Assembly: GCA_029931535.1 (NCBI GenBank)
Contig: JAQPZY010001297.1
Coordinates: forward strand, 992,001 to 1,056,000
Reading direction: 5' to 3'
DNA: 64,000 nucleotides
Source of the DNA: Margaritifera margaritifera
Taxonomy: Eukaryota; Mollusca; Bivalvia; Unionida; Margaritiferidae
Position 1 is the stretch's first letter. The number at the start of each line of letters is the position of its first letter. Position numbers and translations under genes: made by a program. The notes beneath the pieces were generated by a model. It had not been told where the DNA came from, made no database searches, and saw nothing but the letters and a program-made list of their open reading frames with translations. Of this stretch, positions 10,661 through 21,454 are shown piece by piece.

Positions 10661-13600
10661 ATTTTTATAACTACCATCTATTCAGCCTCCGATTGCTCTA
10701 ATTTTGTCTTAACTTTTTCTGCTGTTGGAGCAGATTCTGAGCTGCAAACTTTCAAAGAAGAGTTCAAATCAAAATACTTTAAGCATGGGTCCGCGTTGTC
10801 CAAAGTGTCAATCTTCTCTCCCTGCGCTTTATATATCCGGTACACATAAGAGCACTTATATTTCTCCGATTCAGTTTGACTAATTTCGTCTCGACTTATT
10901 CTAGAGGTCTAAGTGGAATCCTAGTTACGAATGACCAGAAATGAACCATATGAAAATATGTACAACAGGGATTCTGATAAGCCTAATTGTTCACATAATA
11001 GATTGTCGATATACAGCCTATGTGAATCAACCTCCCATTTTTGATCCCTGTATTATGGTGATTCCGCTAGACGAATTTCGTCAAAGCAAGCAGACCCAAA
11101 GCTGCCGGAGGCCAAATAATGGATTAAGCACAAAATATTATAAACAAAGAATCTGATCGTTCATTCGTAGAAATACCCTGTATCTACCGATATGCTTTAT
11201 ATAATGATTCTCTGTTTAGCGTGTGTCTTTCCTGCAACCCGCTCGACTAATTTCAACCAAACTTATCCGAATGGTTGACAAAATTCAAGACTACAACATC
11301 GCCAAAAAGGTTTAAAATAAAAACGCTCTGAGTAAGGGACCTGATAGTCAAATTGTTTATATCATCGATCATCTCTCTATAGCCCACACATAAACAAGCC
11401 ATAATAACCCTCCTATTTTTCCGATTCAGCGCAACGAATTTCGTCAATCTTTCTTTAAGGTGTCCAAACGTATACCTACTAACAAAAATCTCAAACAGGG
11501 GTCCAAATAATAATGCTTTGAAAACGGGATATTAGGGTCCGCACGTAAAAACATTCCAAGAAGGGGTCAAATCAAAATATATTTGGGGACATGTTCTTGT
11601 TGTGCAAAGTTTTGATAGAATCTCAACTCCCAGAACAAATCCCAAAATACAAATTACAAAGAAGGATCCATGTCAGATTCCTTTGAGTAGGAGATGTTAG
11701 AGTCCATAGGTGATTTAAGATGTAATCTCCGTACGGAATTTTTTATTGCTGGCATATATTTAGCCTCCGATTCAAAAAAATCGGCTTGACTAATTTCTTC
11801 AAAACCTTTCATACTGTTGGAGAAGATCTGTAACTAAGAACTGTCAAAGAGGAGTTTTTAACTACAAGGACTCTCATATTTCTCGGATTCCGCTCGAAAC
11901 ATTTTGTCAATACATCTGGGGTTGAACAAACCCATAAATACAAAATCTCAAATAAGGATCATTCTCAAAATCATTTGAGGTGGGAATGTTAGGGCCCATA
12001 TATGGACGTAAAATTAAATACCCTTACGGCCATTGCTATACATCCATATATTTAGCCCCCTATTTCTTGAAATCGGCTCGACGAATTCTCTAGAAACCTT
12101 TGCAACTGTTGGAATTGATCCCTATCTAAAAACTATCACACAGAGGCTCAAATCAAAATTCCCTAAGTAGGGTTTTACGTAGTGAAAAATGTTCATTGAT
12201 CCGATCCACAATCTACCAGCTTTACATAGCTGGTACGGAAAAGCTCCCTCCTATTTCTCTGATTCCGCTAGACGAATTTTCTCAATGCTTCTTCTGGAGG
12301 TCGAGCATATCCTTAGGTGCAAAATCTCAAAGAAAGGTCTATATTAAATCATTTGAGGAGCGGAGGTTAGAGTCCATATGTGGAGGTAAGATTTAATCCA
12401 CATACGGGATGTGGTATGGACCCCACATATTCAACCTCCTAAATCGCTAGATGAATTTTCTGCAAACGTTACCCACTTTTGGAGCAGATACCTAATTAGA
12501 AACTGACAAAGAGGGGTCGACATTAAAATTCTCTATGTAGGGGTTCAATTGGTGCAAACTGTTGATATAATCGGTCTACTATGTACTCCTTGACTTAACC
12601 AGTACCCATAAGGACCATCATGTTTCTCTGATTACCCTCGACGAACTTTGCCAATATATCTTTTGGGGGTCGAAAATATCCCTAGATATAGAATTTTAAA
12701 GAAGGGTCCATGTCAAAATCCTCTAAGGAGGGATGTTATAGCCCATATGTGGACGTAAGATTTAAACAACTAATGACCTTAATTTATACCCCCAGATATT
12801 TAGCTACCTATTTCTCGAAATCGACTCGATGAATTTTCTTTACATGTTACCTATTGTTGGAGCAGATCCTTAACTAGAAGATTTCAAAGAGAGATTGAAA
12901 TCAAACTCCACTAAGTAGGGGTTCAGTTGGTGCAAATTGTTCTTCCAATTGATCCACAATGTACCTGCTAGAGATAATTTGCCATTACTAATGAGGATCC
13001 TCGTATTTCTCCGATTCCTCTCGATGAAGTTCGTCAATCGCATCCCTACGTACAAAATATCAAATAACGATCCGTGTCAAAATATGTGTATGGATGGACT
13101 GTACGGTCCATATATGAACTTAAGAGGTAGTTTTCTAATAGGTTTTGGTATACCGACCATATATTTAGCTCCCTATTTCGCGATGTTGGCTCGACGAATT
13201 TTCTTCAAACGTTTCCTGCCGTTGGAACAGATTCCTATCTAGAAGGTGTCTAAGAGGCGTTGAAATCAAAATCCTCAAAGTAGGGGTTCAGTTGGTAGAA
13301 TTGATCCCCATTTTACCCATAAGTTGCCATTATATTGCTGATTCCTGTTGACGAAATTCATCAAGACTTATATGTCGCAAATATCCGTAGAGATAAAATC
13401 TGAAAGAAGAGTCCATGTCAAAATCTCTTAAGGGGCGGATTTTAGAGTTAATATGTATACTTTTTGTTTAATCCCACTACGGTCTGTGTTGTACTCCCCA
13501 TTTACCTCCTATTTCTCAAGATCGACTCGATGAATTTTCCCTAGACTTTTGCTTCTTTTGGAGCACATCCCTAACTAGCAACTTTCAAACCGGGGTTGAA

Positions 13601-13735
13601 TTAAATATTCACGAAGTAGTGATTCGCACATTGCAAAATTTGGTCCACACAACAGTACCGGTTTAATATTGCTGGTATCAATAAGGACCCTCATATTTCT
13701 CTGATTCCTTTCGACGAACTTTGTCAATACTTTTT

Positions 13736-13768
13736 TTGGGGGGTGGGGTGGGGTGGGGTGGGGTGGGG
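13736..13768. repeat. (GGGGT)n G-rich tract
   Basis: Runs of four to six G separated by single T occur five or more times in a row on the plus strand inside one satellite unit. The tract could form a G-quadruplex. Confidence 0.8.
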
Positions 13769-14700
13769 GTCAAACATATCCCTAGGTACAAAATATCAAA
13801 GAACGATTCATGTCAAAATCTTTTTTAGGATGGACCATAGGATTTATATATGGACTTAAGAAGTAATATTCTTTTAGGTTTTATTATAACTACCATATAT
13901 TTAGTTCCTTATTTTACGAAATTAGCTGTAGGAATTTTCTTCAAACTTTCCAACAGCTGGAGCAGATTCCAACCTGGAAGGTGTCGAAGAGGCGTTGAAA
14001 TAAGTAGGGGCTCAGTTGGTGCAAATTGCTGATAGAATCGATTCACATTTTAGAATCAATCCGCATTATACCTGCTTTTCATACCCGGTACCTATAAGTT
14101 GCCCCTTACTTCGCTTATTCCTCTTGACGAAATTCGCCAAGACTTCTCTTTTGGGTCGAAACTATCTGTAGAGATAAAATCTGAAAGAAGGGTCCATGTC
14201 GAACTTCTTTAAGGAGGGGATGGTAGGGCCCATATGTATACATAAGATTTAGTTCCCTTCCGAATTTTCCCTAGACTTGTGTTACTGTTGGAACATATAC
14301 CTAATTAGCAACTTTCAAACATATACCTAATTAGCAACTTTCAAACAGGGGTTGAAATCAAAATTATCTAAGTAGGGCTTCACGCGTTGCAAAATTTATT
14401 CCACACATCAACGGTTTAATATTGCGTCAATACTTCTTTTGGGGGTTAAAACATATTTTTAGGTATAAAATATTAAAGAGCGATCCATGTCAAAATCTTT
14501 GTAAGGGATGGACTGTAGGGTCCATATATAGAATTAATGGACTTCAGGGTAATCTTATAGGTTTTGTTATAACTACCATATATTTAACTCCTTATTCATG
14601 AAATTAGCGAGACTAATTTTCTTCAAACACTTCCTACTGTTGGAGCAGATTCCTAACTAGAAAGTGTCAAAGAGGCGTTGAAGTCAAAATCCTCTATCAG

Positions 14701-15290
14701 GATGTGCTAGATAATGTTTCTCCAGAGGGGGAAGGCCTGTTTGTTGTGGAATATCTGCACAGGCATTGGGAGAACACTGCCAAAGAGCGCGACAGGTGCC
14801 GGTGCTAGCCGACCGCCCCAGTAACACAATATACATGGCCTGGTACGCCCACAAGCGGACGGGAAGAGTTGCAGGCATTCGGGTATGCACCACTGCCGCA
14901 AACTGCGATGGGAAAGGGGTGTACAGTGGACTGCATCTTTCGGGCAGACATTCTGCGGGAGGACAAGAATGGCGTCGACATGGCCCCACTTCGCTGATAC
15001 ACGAAGGAACCAGACGCGGGCACAGTGCTTGCAGCCTGCAGGACACCTGCGCAGGTGCACACAGCACCTGTCATCCGAACTTCTTGCAGACTCTCCACAC
15101 GTGGCCTGGATGAGACGCATCAGGAAAGCACAATCTATGGGCTCGAGCTGCTCCGATGGCCTCTGGATACGTTGTCAACCGACTGAACGACCTCCACGCT
15201 GTCCACACACGATAAGGAGCGCCGCCTGCTAGCGTTGGAGGATGCTAGAGAGGCAGAACTGTGGCGCCGCCGCACAGTGGTGGAGAAAAG
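14701..15290. other. GC-rich island of unknown origin
   Basis: At the satellite edge the base composition jumps to clearly GC-rich and stays so for about 590 bp. Overlapping open frames of 97-137 codons exist on both strands (14684-15120 minus; 14766-15232 plus), which is expected from low stop-codon density and does not identify the coding strand. No protein family was recognised. It could be an insertion, possibly horizontally acquired or part of a transposon ORF. Confidence 0.4.
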
Positions 15291-16353
15291 AAAGTGTTCG
15301 AGAATTTTTTTGTGTACTTGATGAAGATATATGATACAAGAAAAGGAATTTGTAAGGAATGAAAAATTAAGATTTACAAAGATAAAGAACTAGAAATGCA
15401 GAAGTTTTTATTGAATATTGATGTAAGCTAGGTCTTATTTCGGGTTGAAATGATAACGCTCGCTTGTTAGTTGTTGGATTTATTGTCGGATGAAATGGTA
15501 CGAGATAAACCTAAAACAATACAAAGCATATACTTAATATACAAGACAAATACAATACAGAATATAACCGACACAAATACAATACACAATACACAACCCA
15601 CACGCTAACATTTATAATTTTATCACAAAAAATACAAATGATACCCTACCAGACTCGAAGAGTATAATTATTTCGAATTATATTCAATCCCTTGTCTTTC
15701 ACTTGCGTGAAAGACAGGTGCTTTTCTTATTCACGAATAGTTCTGCTCGAGATGTTGTCCGTCTAAGAATGCAGAGTAGGAATGCCAGAGGATTTGGTTA
15801 GTTTGGCGGGGAATCGATGTTAATACTCGTGGAGCCAGGGAATCATGCATCGCGAGCAATCCCTCACTCGCTCACTCACTCATGACGAAAACGCACACTG
15901 GTATACAACACAAGTTCTGGGTCACATTGATATATATTCTGAAAAAGAGAAATAGACAAATTCTTTTATATCTGAATTATAAAACTTTGATTGTGAAAAT
16001 ACAGTTTGGCTTGCATATTTAGGGTGAAGTACAGGCAATAAGCTCTGCTTCACCATTTTAAAAACCAAATTGCACCATTAAAGGGAACTGTCCCTTCTGG
16101 TGATCTGATTTAATGATATTCTACCAAATATGCTATAAGATATATCTTCTATTCAATAAATTCATTAGAAATTTGAGACCCATTTTGTCTTCGCCTGACT
16201 TCCCCATAGTTAGTTACTGCAATAATGTAATATTAGTCCATTTGTAATCACCCTCACCACCCAGTTAATAGCTCTATTGCCTATCCATCTGTTCATCCTT
16301 CACGTCTTCAAGCCACCCATCCTGACCTGACACATATTGGATGGTAGCGCGTT

Positions 16354-16355
<2 letters not shown>
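15291..16355. other. Intergenic, no gene seen
   Basis: AT-rich sequence. A loose acaatac-rich stretch lies at 15,530-15,620 and a ctcactcactcac run near 15,862-15,880. No domain or splice pattern was recognised. Confidence 0.4.

Positions 16356-16416
<61 letters not shown>
16356..16416. repeat. (AT)n microsatellite
   Basis: About 60 bp of uninterrupted AT dinucleotides directly abut the solo-LTR candidate. Confidence 0.95.
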
Positions 16417-16420
<4 letters not shown>

Positions 16421-17239
16421 ATGTATGATGTTTATATAATATTATAAATATTTTAGGAAATTTTAAATGTTTCTTGACTTTAATATTTGCTTCAACCTTA
16501 ATGTTATGTATAATGTTGACATGTTAGCTATTGTCCTTGAATTAGGTTGTTTACTTAGTATTTGAGTTCAAGGACGGTTTTGGTAAACAAGTTGTTGATT
16601 CAATTTGAGGTGAAGGTTGATTTTGTTTACAGATAAAACCAGAATTTCCACTAGAGTTACGTGTCAAAAGTCACATAGACTATATAGTATTCTAGAACAT
16701 TCTGTCATGTGACCTGTCTTTATATATACCATGTTTAGGGGACAGTTTTTCAGCTTCGACCTTACCATCAGTCCGTTAAAGAGCCATTACAGTTGTGGGA
16801 AATCATTCCAAATTCTGAGAGAGGAATTATTTAAAATATTCATTGGATTATAAAAGTGCTCATAGACTTTTGGATTTTGGATTTTGGATTTTGATTTGAT
16901 GATTTTGGGATTTATGTGAACTTATTCAAAGATATTTTGGAGTACTTCATTTTGGCACGTCAGCACATTCAAGACTACTGGTACATCAGGACAGTAAAGA
17001 CTACTGGCACATCAACACACTCGAGAATACAGTGTTCATTCGGAACATTCTATATTTAGGACTTGTGATTAGGACACTTAGAATTATTGGATTATTTGGA
17101 TTTTAATTTACATTAGTGTAAGTGTCTTTTGAATTTTCACTTTGATTGCCTAGAAATAAATTGCTTGTTGATTTCTGCTTGATTTGTTGGTTTCACTTTC
17201 TTTCTGTTACATTTTTATTAAGATCATAGAGTCGTAACA
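16417..17239 (+). mobile_element. Solo LTR candidate, 823 bp
   Basis: It begins TGTTATG and ends CGTAACA, so the outer bases form the TGTTA...TAACA inverted ends typical of LTRs. Inside there is a TATA-like tttatatatacc near 16,720 and an AATAAA near 17,155, in the order expected for an LTR promoter and poly(A) site. It is flanked by ATAT on the left and ATAC on the right. A related sequence in the opposite orientation lies at 55,360-56,215, sharing the ends, an internal GTTACAT near one end and aatattttaggaaatt. No internal retroviral coding region is adjacent. Confidence 0.5.
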
Positions 17240-17240
17240 A

Positions 17241-17241
17241 T

Positions 17242-17332
<91 letters not shown>
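17241..17332. repeat. Compound (AC)n(AT)n(GT)n microsatellite
   Basis: The runs are (AC) to about 17263, (AT) to about 17289 and (GT) to about 17332. The AC and GT arms are self-complementary. Open frames through it encode only TH/YI/CV dipeptide repeats and are not genes. Confidence 0.95.
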
Positions 17333-17333
<1 letters not shown>

Positions 17334-17337
17334 ATAT

Positions 17338-17650
17338 AATAATAATAAAAATAATAATAATAATAATGCAACGCATCGACAGTTAATAGTAAAAACAGAT
17401 AGCACCCAGATATCGCTCGAGCTGAGAGAGGGGTGCTGTTGGAAGCGCAAGACAATGCTTTTCTTTTGTTTTTCTTTGGTTTTAATGGCATTTTTAACAT
17501 GTTATTGGCTATGTCATGTCCAGGAAAAATGAACTAAGTTCTTTTTCAAAGGACGCACGGAAGCAGCCGACCAGGGCTGGAATGGGCATTTATCGAACCC
17601 GCGACATTTGAATTACGAGTACGATGCTCCACCAACTGAACTACCGCGTT
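17338..17650 (-). mobile_element. tRNA-derived SINE, copy A
   Basis: The minus strand begins with a tRNA-like head containing an A box (gtagttcagttggt, 17631-17644) and a B box (gggttcgataaatgccc, 17584-17600). The anticodon-loop position reads ctcgtaa, resembling tRNA-Thr(CGT). A body of about 215 bp follows and then an (ATT)n tail (AAT on plus, 17338-17366). The head lacks proper stem pairing, so it is not a functional tRNA. A second copy with the same head, body (cttttcttttgttttt, aatggcatttt) and tail lies at 35,029-35,335. Confidence 0.8.
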
Positions 17651-17896
17651 TCCCTGCAAGACAATGCATTAATGGTCAACAAGGTGAAGATAAGTGTACA
17701 CAACCGAAATGTCTCACTTGTGCAGAATTTGCAATTGCAAAGATCAAACTGTTAGTCACCAAATCAGTAAATGCAGAAAGCTATCCCAGGTTGAATGCAA
17801 AAATCGGTACGATTAGCCACCCCTTGCAGTACACTGGCAATTGTAACTGAAAAATAGGATGAAGTTCAGACAAGTGGTACGATTATAAAGCAGAGA

Positions 17897-18385
17897 TAAT
17901 GGTTGACGACAGTAACTTTAAATCACTTTGGGACTTCAACATTCATAGTGACCACAAGATGCAGCACAGAAGGCCATGGATTGTACTGATTGATAAAGAA
18001 AGGAACCTGACATCTTTTACATAGTAGTACCAGAGGAGTTTCACGTAGTACGTACGGAACAATGGGAAAAGTAACAGAGTACATAGATCTGGCTAGAGAA
18101 ATGGAAAAAAGTCTGGAAAACAGGCACAGAGCTTGTGTTTTGCTCAACAATAGTGACACTGATAAAACATAGTATTGATTCTTAAAGAAAGGAACCTACT
18201 TAACTTCCATATACATAGTAGTACCAGGAGAATCTCCTGTAGTATATATGGAACAAGGCAAAATTACAAAGTACAGAGATATAGTCAGTGAAATGGAAAA
18301 GGTCTCGAAAACAGACACAAAGCTTATGTTTTGCTCAGTAATAGTGATACGGATAAAACATTACCATAACTGGTTGTAAATTCAT
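17897..18385 (+). pseudogene. LINE-type retroelement 3' coding tail with internal duplication
   Basis: The frame from 17900 reads KSLWDFNIHSDHKMQHRRP followed by IVLIDKERN, which matches the conserved block downstream of the reverse transcriptase in many invertebrate LINE polyproteins (LWDF.I.TDH.I..RRPD..V.DK). This is followed by a GES...KITKYRDIVSEMEKV block. That segment is present twice in tandem (about 17,996-18,170 and 18,186-18,360, ~190 bp apart). Stops break both copies. Confidence 0.6.
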
Positions 18386-18559
18386 ATAGTACTAGGCACT
18401 TTAAAAATAGAATATCACCCATGTACATAGAATAGTATTAATTCAAGTAGAGGTAAGCCGATTTCACTTGGACTGTTTCATTGAGACAACATTTTCTTTC
18501 GGCTCCCGACTATCTAAGGATTCATCATTTCCTTTCCATTTTACCAGCACATATTTTTG

Positions 18560-19580
18560 CCATTCATGTTTTAGTTTTTAACTTTTTACAATTTTCTAAA
18601 TATTGTAGACATAAATTTTGCTTGTCGTATAGAGATAATTCCTTCTCGTCAAATATTCCCTCAATATTATCTCCCTTTAGATCTTTTAATTTATGTGCCA
18701 CTGAATCTCCTAAAATTACTTTTATGATTACAACAATCTCTTCGGTAAAATTAGGAAGATAACCTTTAGGAAAAATACTTATATTTTAATATTTTGACTT
18801 TCTCACCTATTTTATACCTGGGCGTTACATAGGCATCTGTTGTTAGATAGTCAAACAAGTTAATCCATGCGTTCGACCTGTTGGTGGGTTGACTAGCTTC
18901 AGTTGGCGACATGTCTGTAGATCAGTGATGCGATCTATTGTATCCATCAATAAGATTTTGTAATATATTTACTCATTTCCTTGTTTCATTTTCAGTAAAA
19001 TACTCCCACATGCTAGTCTTAAGAATTCGATTAAATCTTTCCACTGCAGACGCATGTTTGTCTGAGTAAGTGAAAAAAATCAATATTTTCCTTGTCCAAG
19101 AATTCTTTGACCTTTACATTATAAATTCCTTTCTTTCATCGAACTTTATTTTTTTCATTTTTTTCTCTTCAAATATTTGTATAAAAGCGCCGCGTATATC
19201 ATCTCCCGTTTTTGTTTTAACTTTTCAAACCCATACATATTTCTAAAAGACATGTATCACTGTCAAGATATATTTGTTTTTATGGTTGAATTTTTCAGCT
19301 CTCATATAGACTATGTGTGCCTGGAACCGAGAATCTGTGTGATTAACATAAACACTGTTTGTGTGATGTGTAAGTTGACTGTTTCATCAGCCAATTTTTG
19401 AGTTCAGAATATTTAATAGGACTTAAAGAATGATTTGCTATCTTCTTCTTATCGAACTCTGCCCTTGAATCCGTATAAATTTTAATTTGCCTCCGCAACT
19501 GATTAATATTTGCTAAAGCAACTAGACTTTTAGGATCGTAATATAGATTCCTTAAAACATGTGTTTAGTTAGTGTATGTC
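18560..19580 (-). pseudogene. Decayed Polinton/Maverick-type integrase
   Basis: Minus-strand pieces, read from 19,580 downward, give in order: a zinc-binding-region block (YYDPKSLVALANI), a VYVNHTDSRFQA block, NKYILTVI, ERFNRILKTSMWEYFT and, after the core, GYLPNFTEEI. These match the rve-type integrase with a C-terminal chromo-like SH3 region found in Polintons and in the transposon-derived F54H12.3-like family. At least three stops or frameshifts interrupt it, including one within the catalytic core. No capsid, protease, ATPase or polymerase B gene of a Polinton is seen nearby, so this is an isolated fragment. Confidence 0.6.
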
Positions 19581-20879
19581 CTTTAATTAAATCAGTTGTA
19601 TGGCCTTAATTTTTTTTTATGAAAAACCTCCACACCTACTATACGCCAATTTTCGTACGAACACCTCAAAGTTATTAAAGCAAAAATCTTGAATAAAAGA
19701 CTGCACGTATCCCCAATGCCTGCACGTATTCCCAATGTTATTAATTTTCACTATGCAGTGAATCTACTATAATAGAGCTATATACTGTATTATGCTCATA
19801 GGTTTATCGACAGAGCTGGCTGGCTGAGAATTTTACAATTGTACAGATATCTTGACCTGTTTACAACACAATACTTAACAGAATCTGCCCTAGGAAACCT
19901 TGACCTTGGTTTTATTCATCAAACATAGTAACTACATGTAAAAGCCGGTTTTGTCTGGACACATTTATAGGGCTTAAAAATAAATTATATAAAATCATAG
20001 TACTTTATATCATTTATAAATAATTCTTATTTACAGGAATTAACTTTGACATTAAAATTAATCGATTATCCTGTTCAAAGGCTAAAATCTACAGGGCTTT
20101 TTCTCTTGGGGGATAAAGTAAACGGGTATTAGTGTAATAATTTTTATAGACCAAAGTATTTTATTATGCTACGTAGGTATATTGATATTATTTATAAAAA
20201 TGTATTTATCTCAGCTAGCTAACAGCTAGTAAGTATATTCACTGCATAATTCATTTGAAAATCAATACTTACACAGACTAGAATTGAATAACCGAGTTCA
20301 ACGGCACAATCGTTCTTAGCGTCAGCCTACCAAACCAAAGGTTGAGAAAAATAACCTAGGTTTCCACCTAAAATATTTTGCATATATAATTGAGTACCAT
20401 CTTCCTACCGAAAGCTAGCCGCATAACAAAGCAGGTACACATACTGCTGCAATAAAAAAAGTTCCAAATACAACAAAAATAAAAACCATACCGCAAAAGT
20501 ATGATGAAGCTTGACACAAAATCTCGTGTATGCAAACAAAGAACAACATAAAATACATACTTCTAAATTATGATGAAGCATGACACAGAATCTCGTGTAT
20601 GAAAAAACAAAAGCACATTTCAATAGCGGAGAGCAGGGGAAAAAAGATCTGCAAAGAAATGCGGCCTCTCCCCGGTGCATAAGTGGTTTCTTTCCTATGT
20701 CTATCCACAGGGGAGAGGCTTTTTGTAGTAAGGTGGGCATTTTACAAACAAAAAAACTGTTTAGTTAATTTGCATTATCTGCATAGTGGTCTGAAAATAA
20801 AAAGATGGGGTGATATGCGCTGGGTTTTTATTCAATCTTTTGGTTCATAAAAGGTGTGGCTGGCCCTATGGTCTTTCTA
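19581..20879. other. Intergenic, no gene seen
   Basis: AT-rich DNA. A ~71 bp tandem duplication (atgatgaagc(t/a)tgacac...aatctcgtgtatg) occurs at about 20,498-20,605. No protein family was recognised in the open frames here. Confidence 0.4.
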
Positions 20880-21275
20880 AAAATTTGAGAGGCAGTGACC
20901 CAGGATTTTTCCATACAATATTTAAAGCCAGCACTGGCTGAGGCGCTTTTTTTGGAAAAAAACTTTGCAGACCCGTAACAATTTTGAAACCATTGACCTT
21001 TTTTTTTCTTCCCCCATGCAACTTTAAGAGTTACTGGCCTAGGTCTATTTTATAAAAATTTTGAGGACCAGTATTACAAGGTTTATATTTATTTTTTTCA
21101 CAAAGAATGTGCGGACCACTGGTCCAGGTTTCTTTTTTCATAAAATTGTGACGACCACTGGGCCAGATTATTTTCTTCATAACAATTTGAGGACTACTGG
21201 CCCATTTTTTTAAATTTTATTTTTTTAAATAATTGAGATCCATTGAACCAGGCTTATTAATACAATTTTGAAGGA
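20880..21275. repeat. Degenerate minisatellite, ~50-60 bp unit
   Basis: Variants of a unit resembling ttttgaggaccactggcccagg followed by a T-run and cataaaa recur about six times (20880, 20990, 21040, 21110, 21145, 21195). It lies just downstream of the RBR gene's 3' end. Confidence 0.65.
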
Positions 21276-21362
21276 CAGTCGACTACTGAGATTACTACTT
21301 AGACGAGACAAAATCAGAGACAACTCTTTACTTTTCCACTAATTTAATTATGTAGTATAATC

Positions 21363-21368
21363 TTTATT
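21363..21368 (-). terminator. Poly(A) signal of the RBR ligase gene
   Basis: AATAAA on the minus strand (TTTATT on plus) lies about 90 bp beyond the stop codon. It is the first canonical signal downstream. Confidence 0.6.
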
Positions 21369-21454
21369 TCTGTACTCTGCCACCGCCAATGGCATGGCAA
21401 GTCAATCAATTACAAAAGCATATCAATGACGCCAAATGACACCAATAGTCCCTT

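Larger units (their letters stand above)
10390..14700 (+). repeat. Higher-order satellite array (alternating ~187 bp monomers, ~370 bp unit)
   Basis: A box resembling gattccgctcgacgaatttcg recurs at about 11883, 12260, 12636, 13010, 13337, 13704 and 14110 (spacing 327-406, mostly ~375). A second box, ctcgacgaattttcttcaaa plus ttggagcagat, recurs between them at about 12060, 12430, 12800, 13170, 13510, 13900 and 14590. The two half-units align with each other (both continue with atccctan..., tcaaagagggg/aagggt, tcaaaatc), so the array is a dimeric higher-order repeat. Copies are strongly diverged. The array starts within ~120 bp of the LINE 3' end. Confidence 0.85.

Noticed and set aside
14684..15232. 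Overlapping 97-137 codon open frames on both strands
   Set aside because: They are explained by high GC and few stops. No domain, start context or homology selects one of them.
17193..17532. Open frames encoding TH, YI and CV repeats
   Set aside because: Translations of a dinucleotide microsatellite. Similarly the RERERE frames at 26,128-26,368 and the YIYI frames at 34,784-35,068 and 51,112-51,354.
17583..17648. Functional tRNA gene on the minus strand
   Set aside because: A and B boxes are present but the stems do not pair well, it is attached to a SINE body with an ATT tail, and a second diverged copy exists.
20405..20740. 111-codon minus-strand open frame
   Set aside because: It is built on a ~71 bp tandem duplication, with cysteine-rich composition from repeats and no family match.
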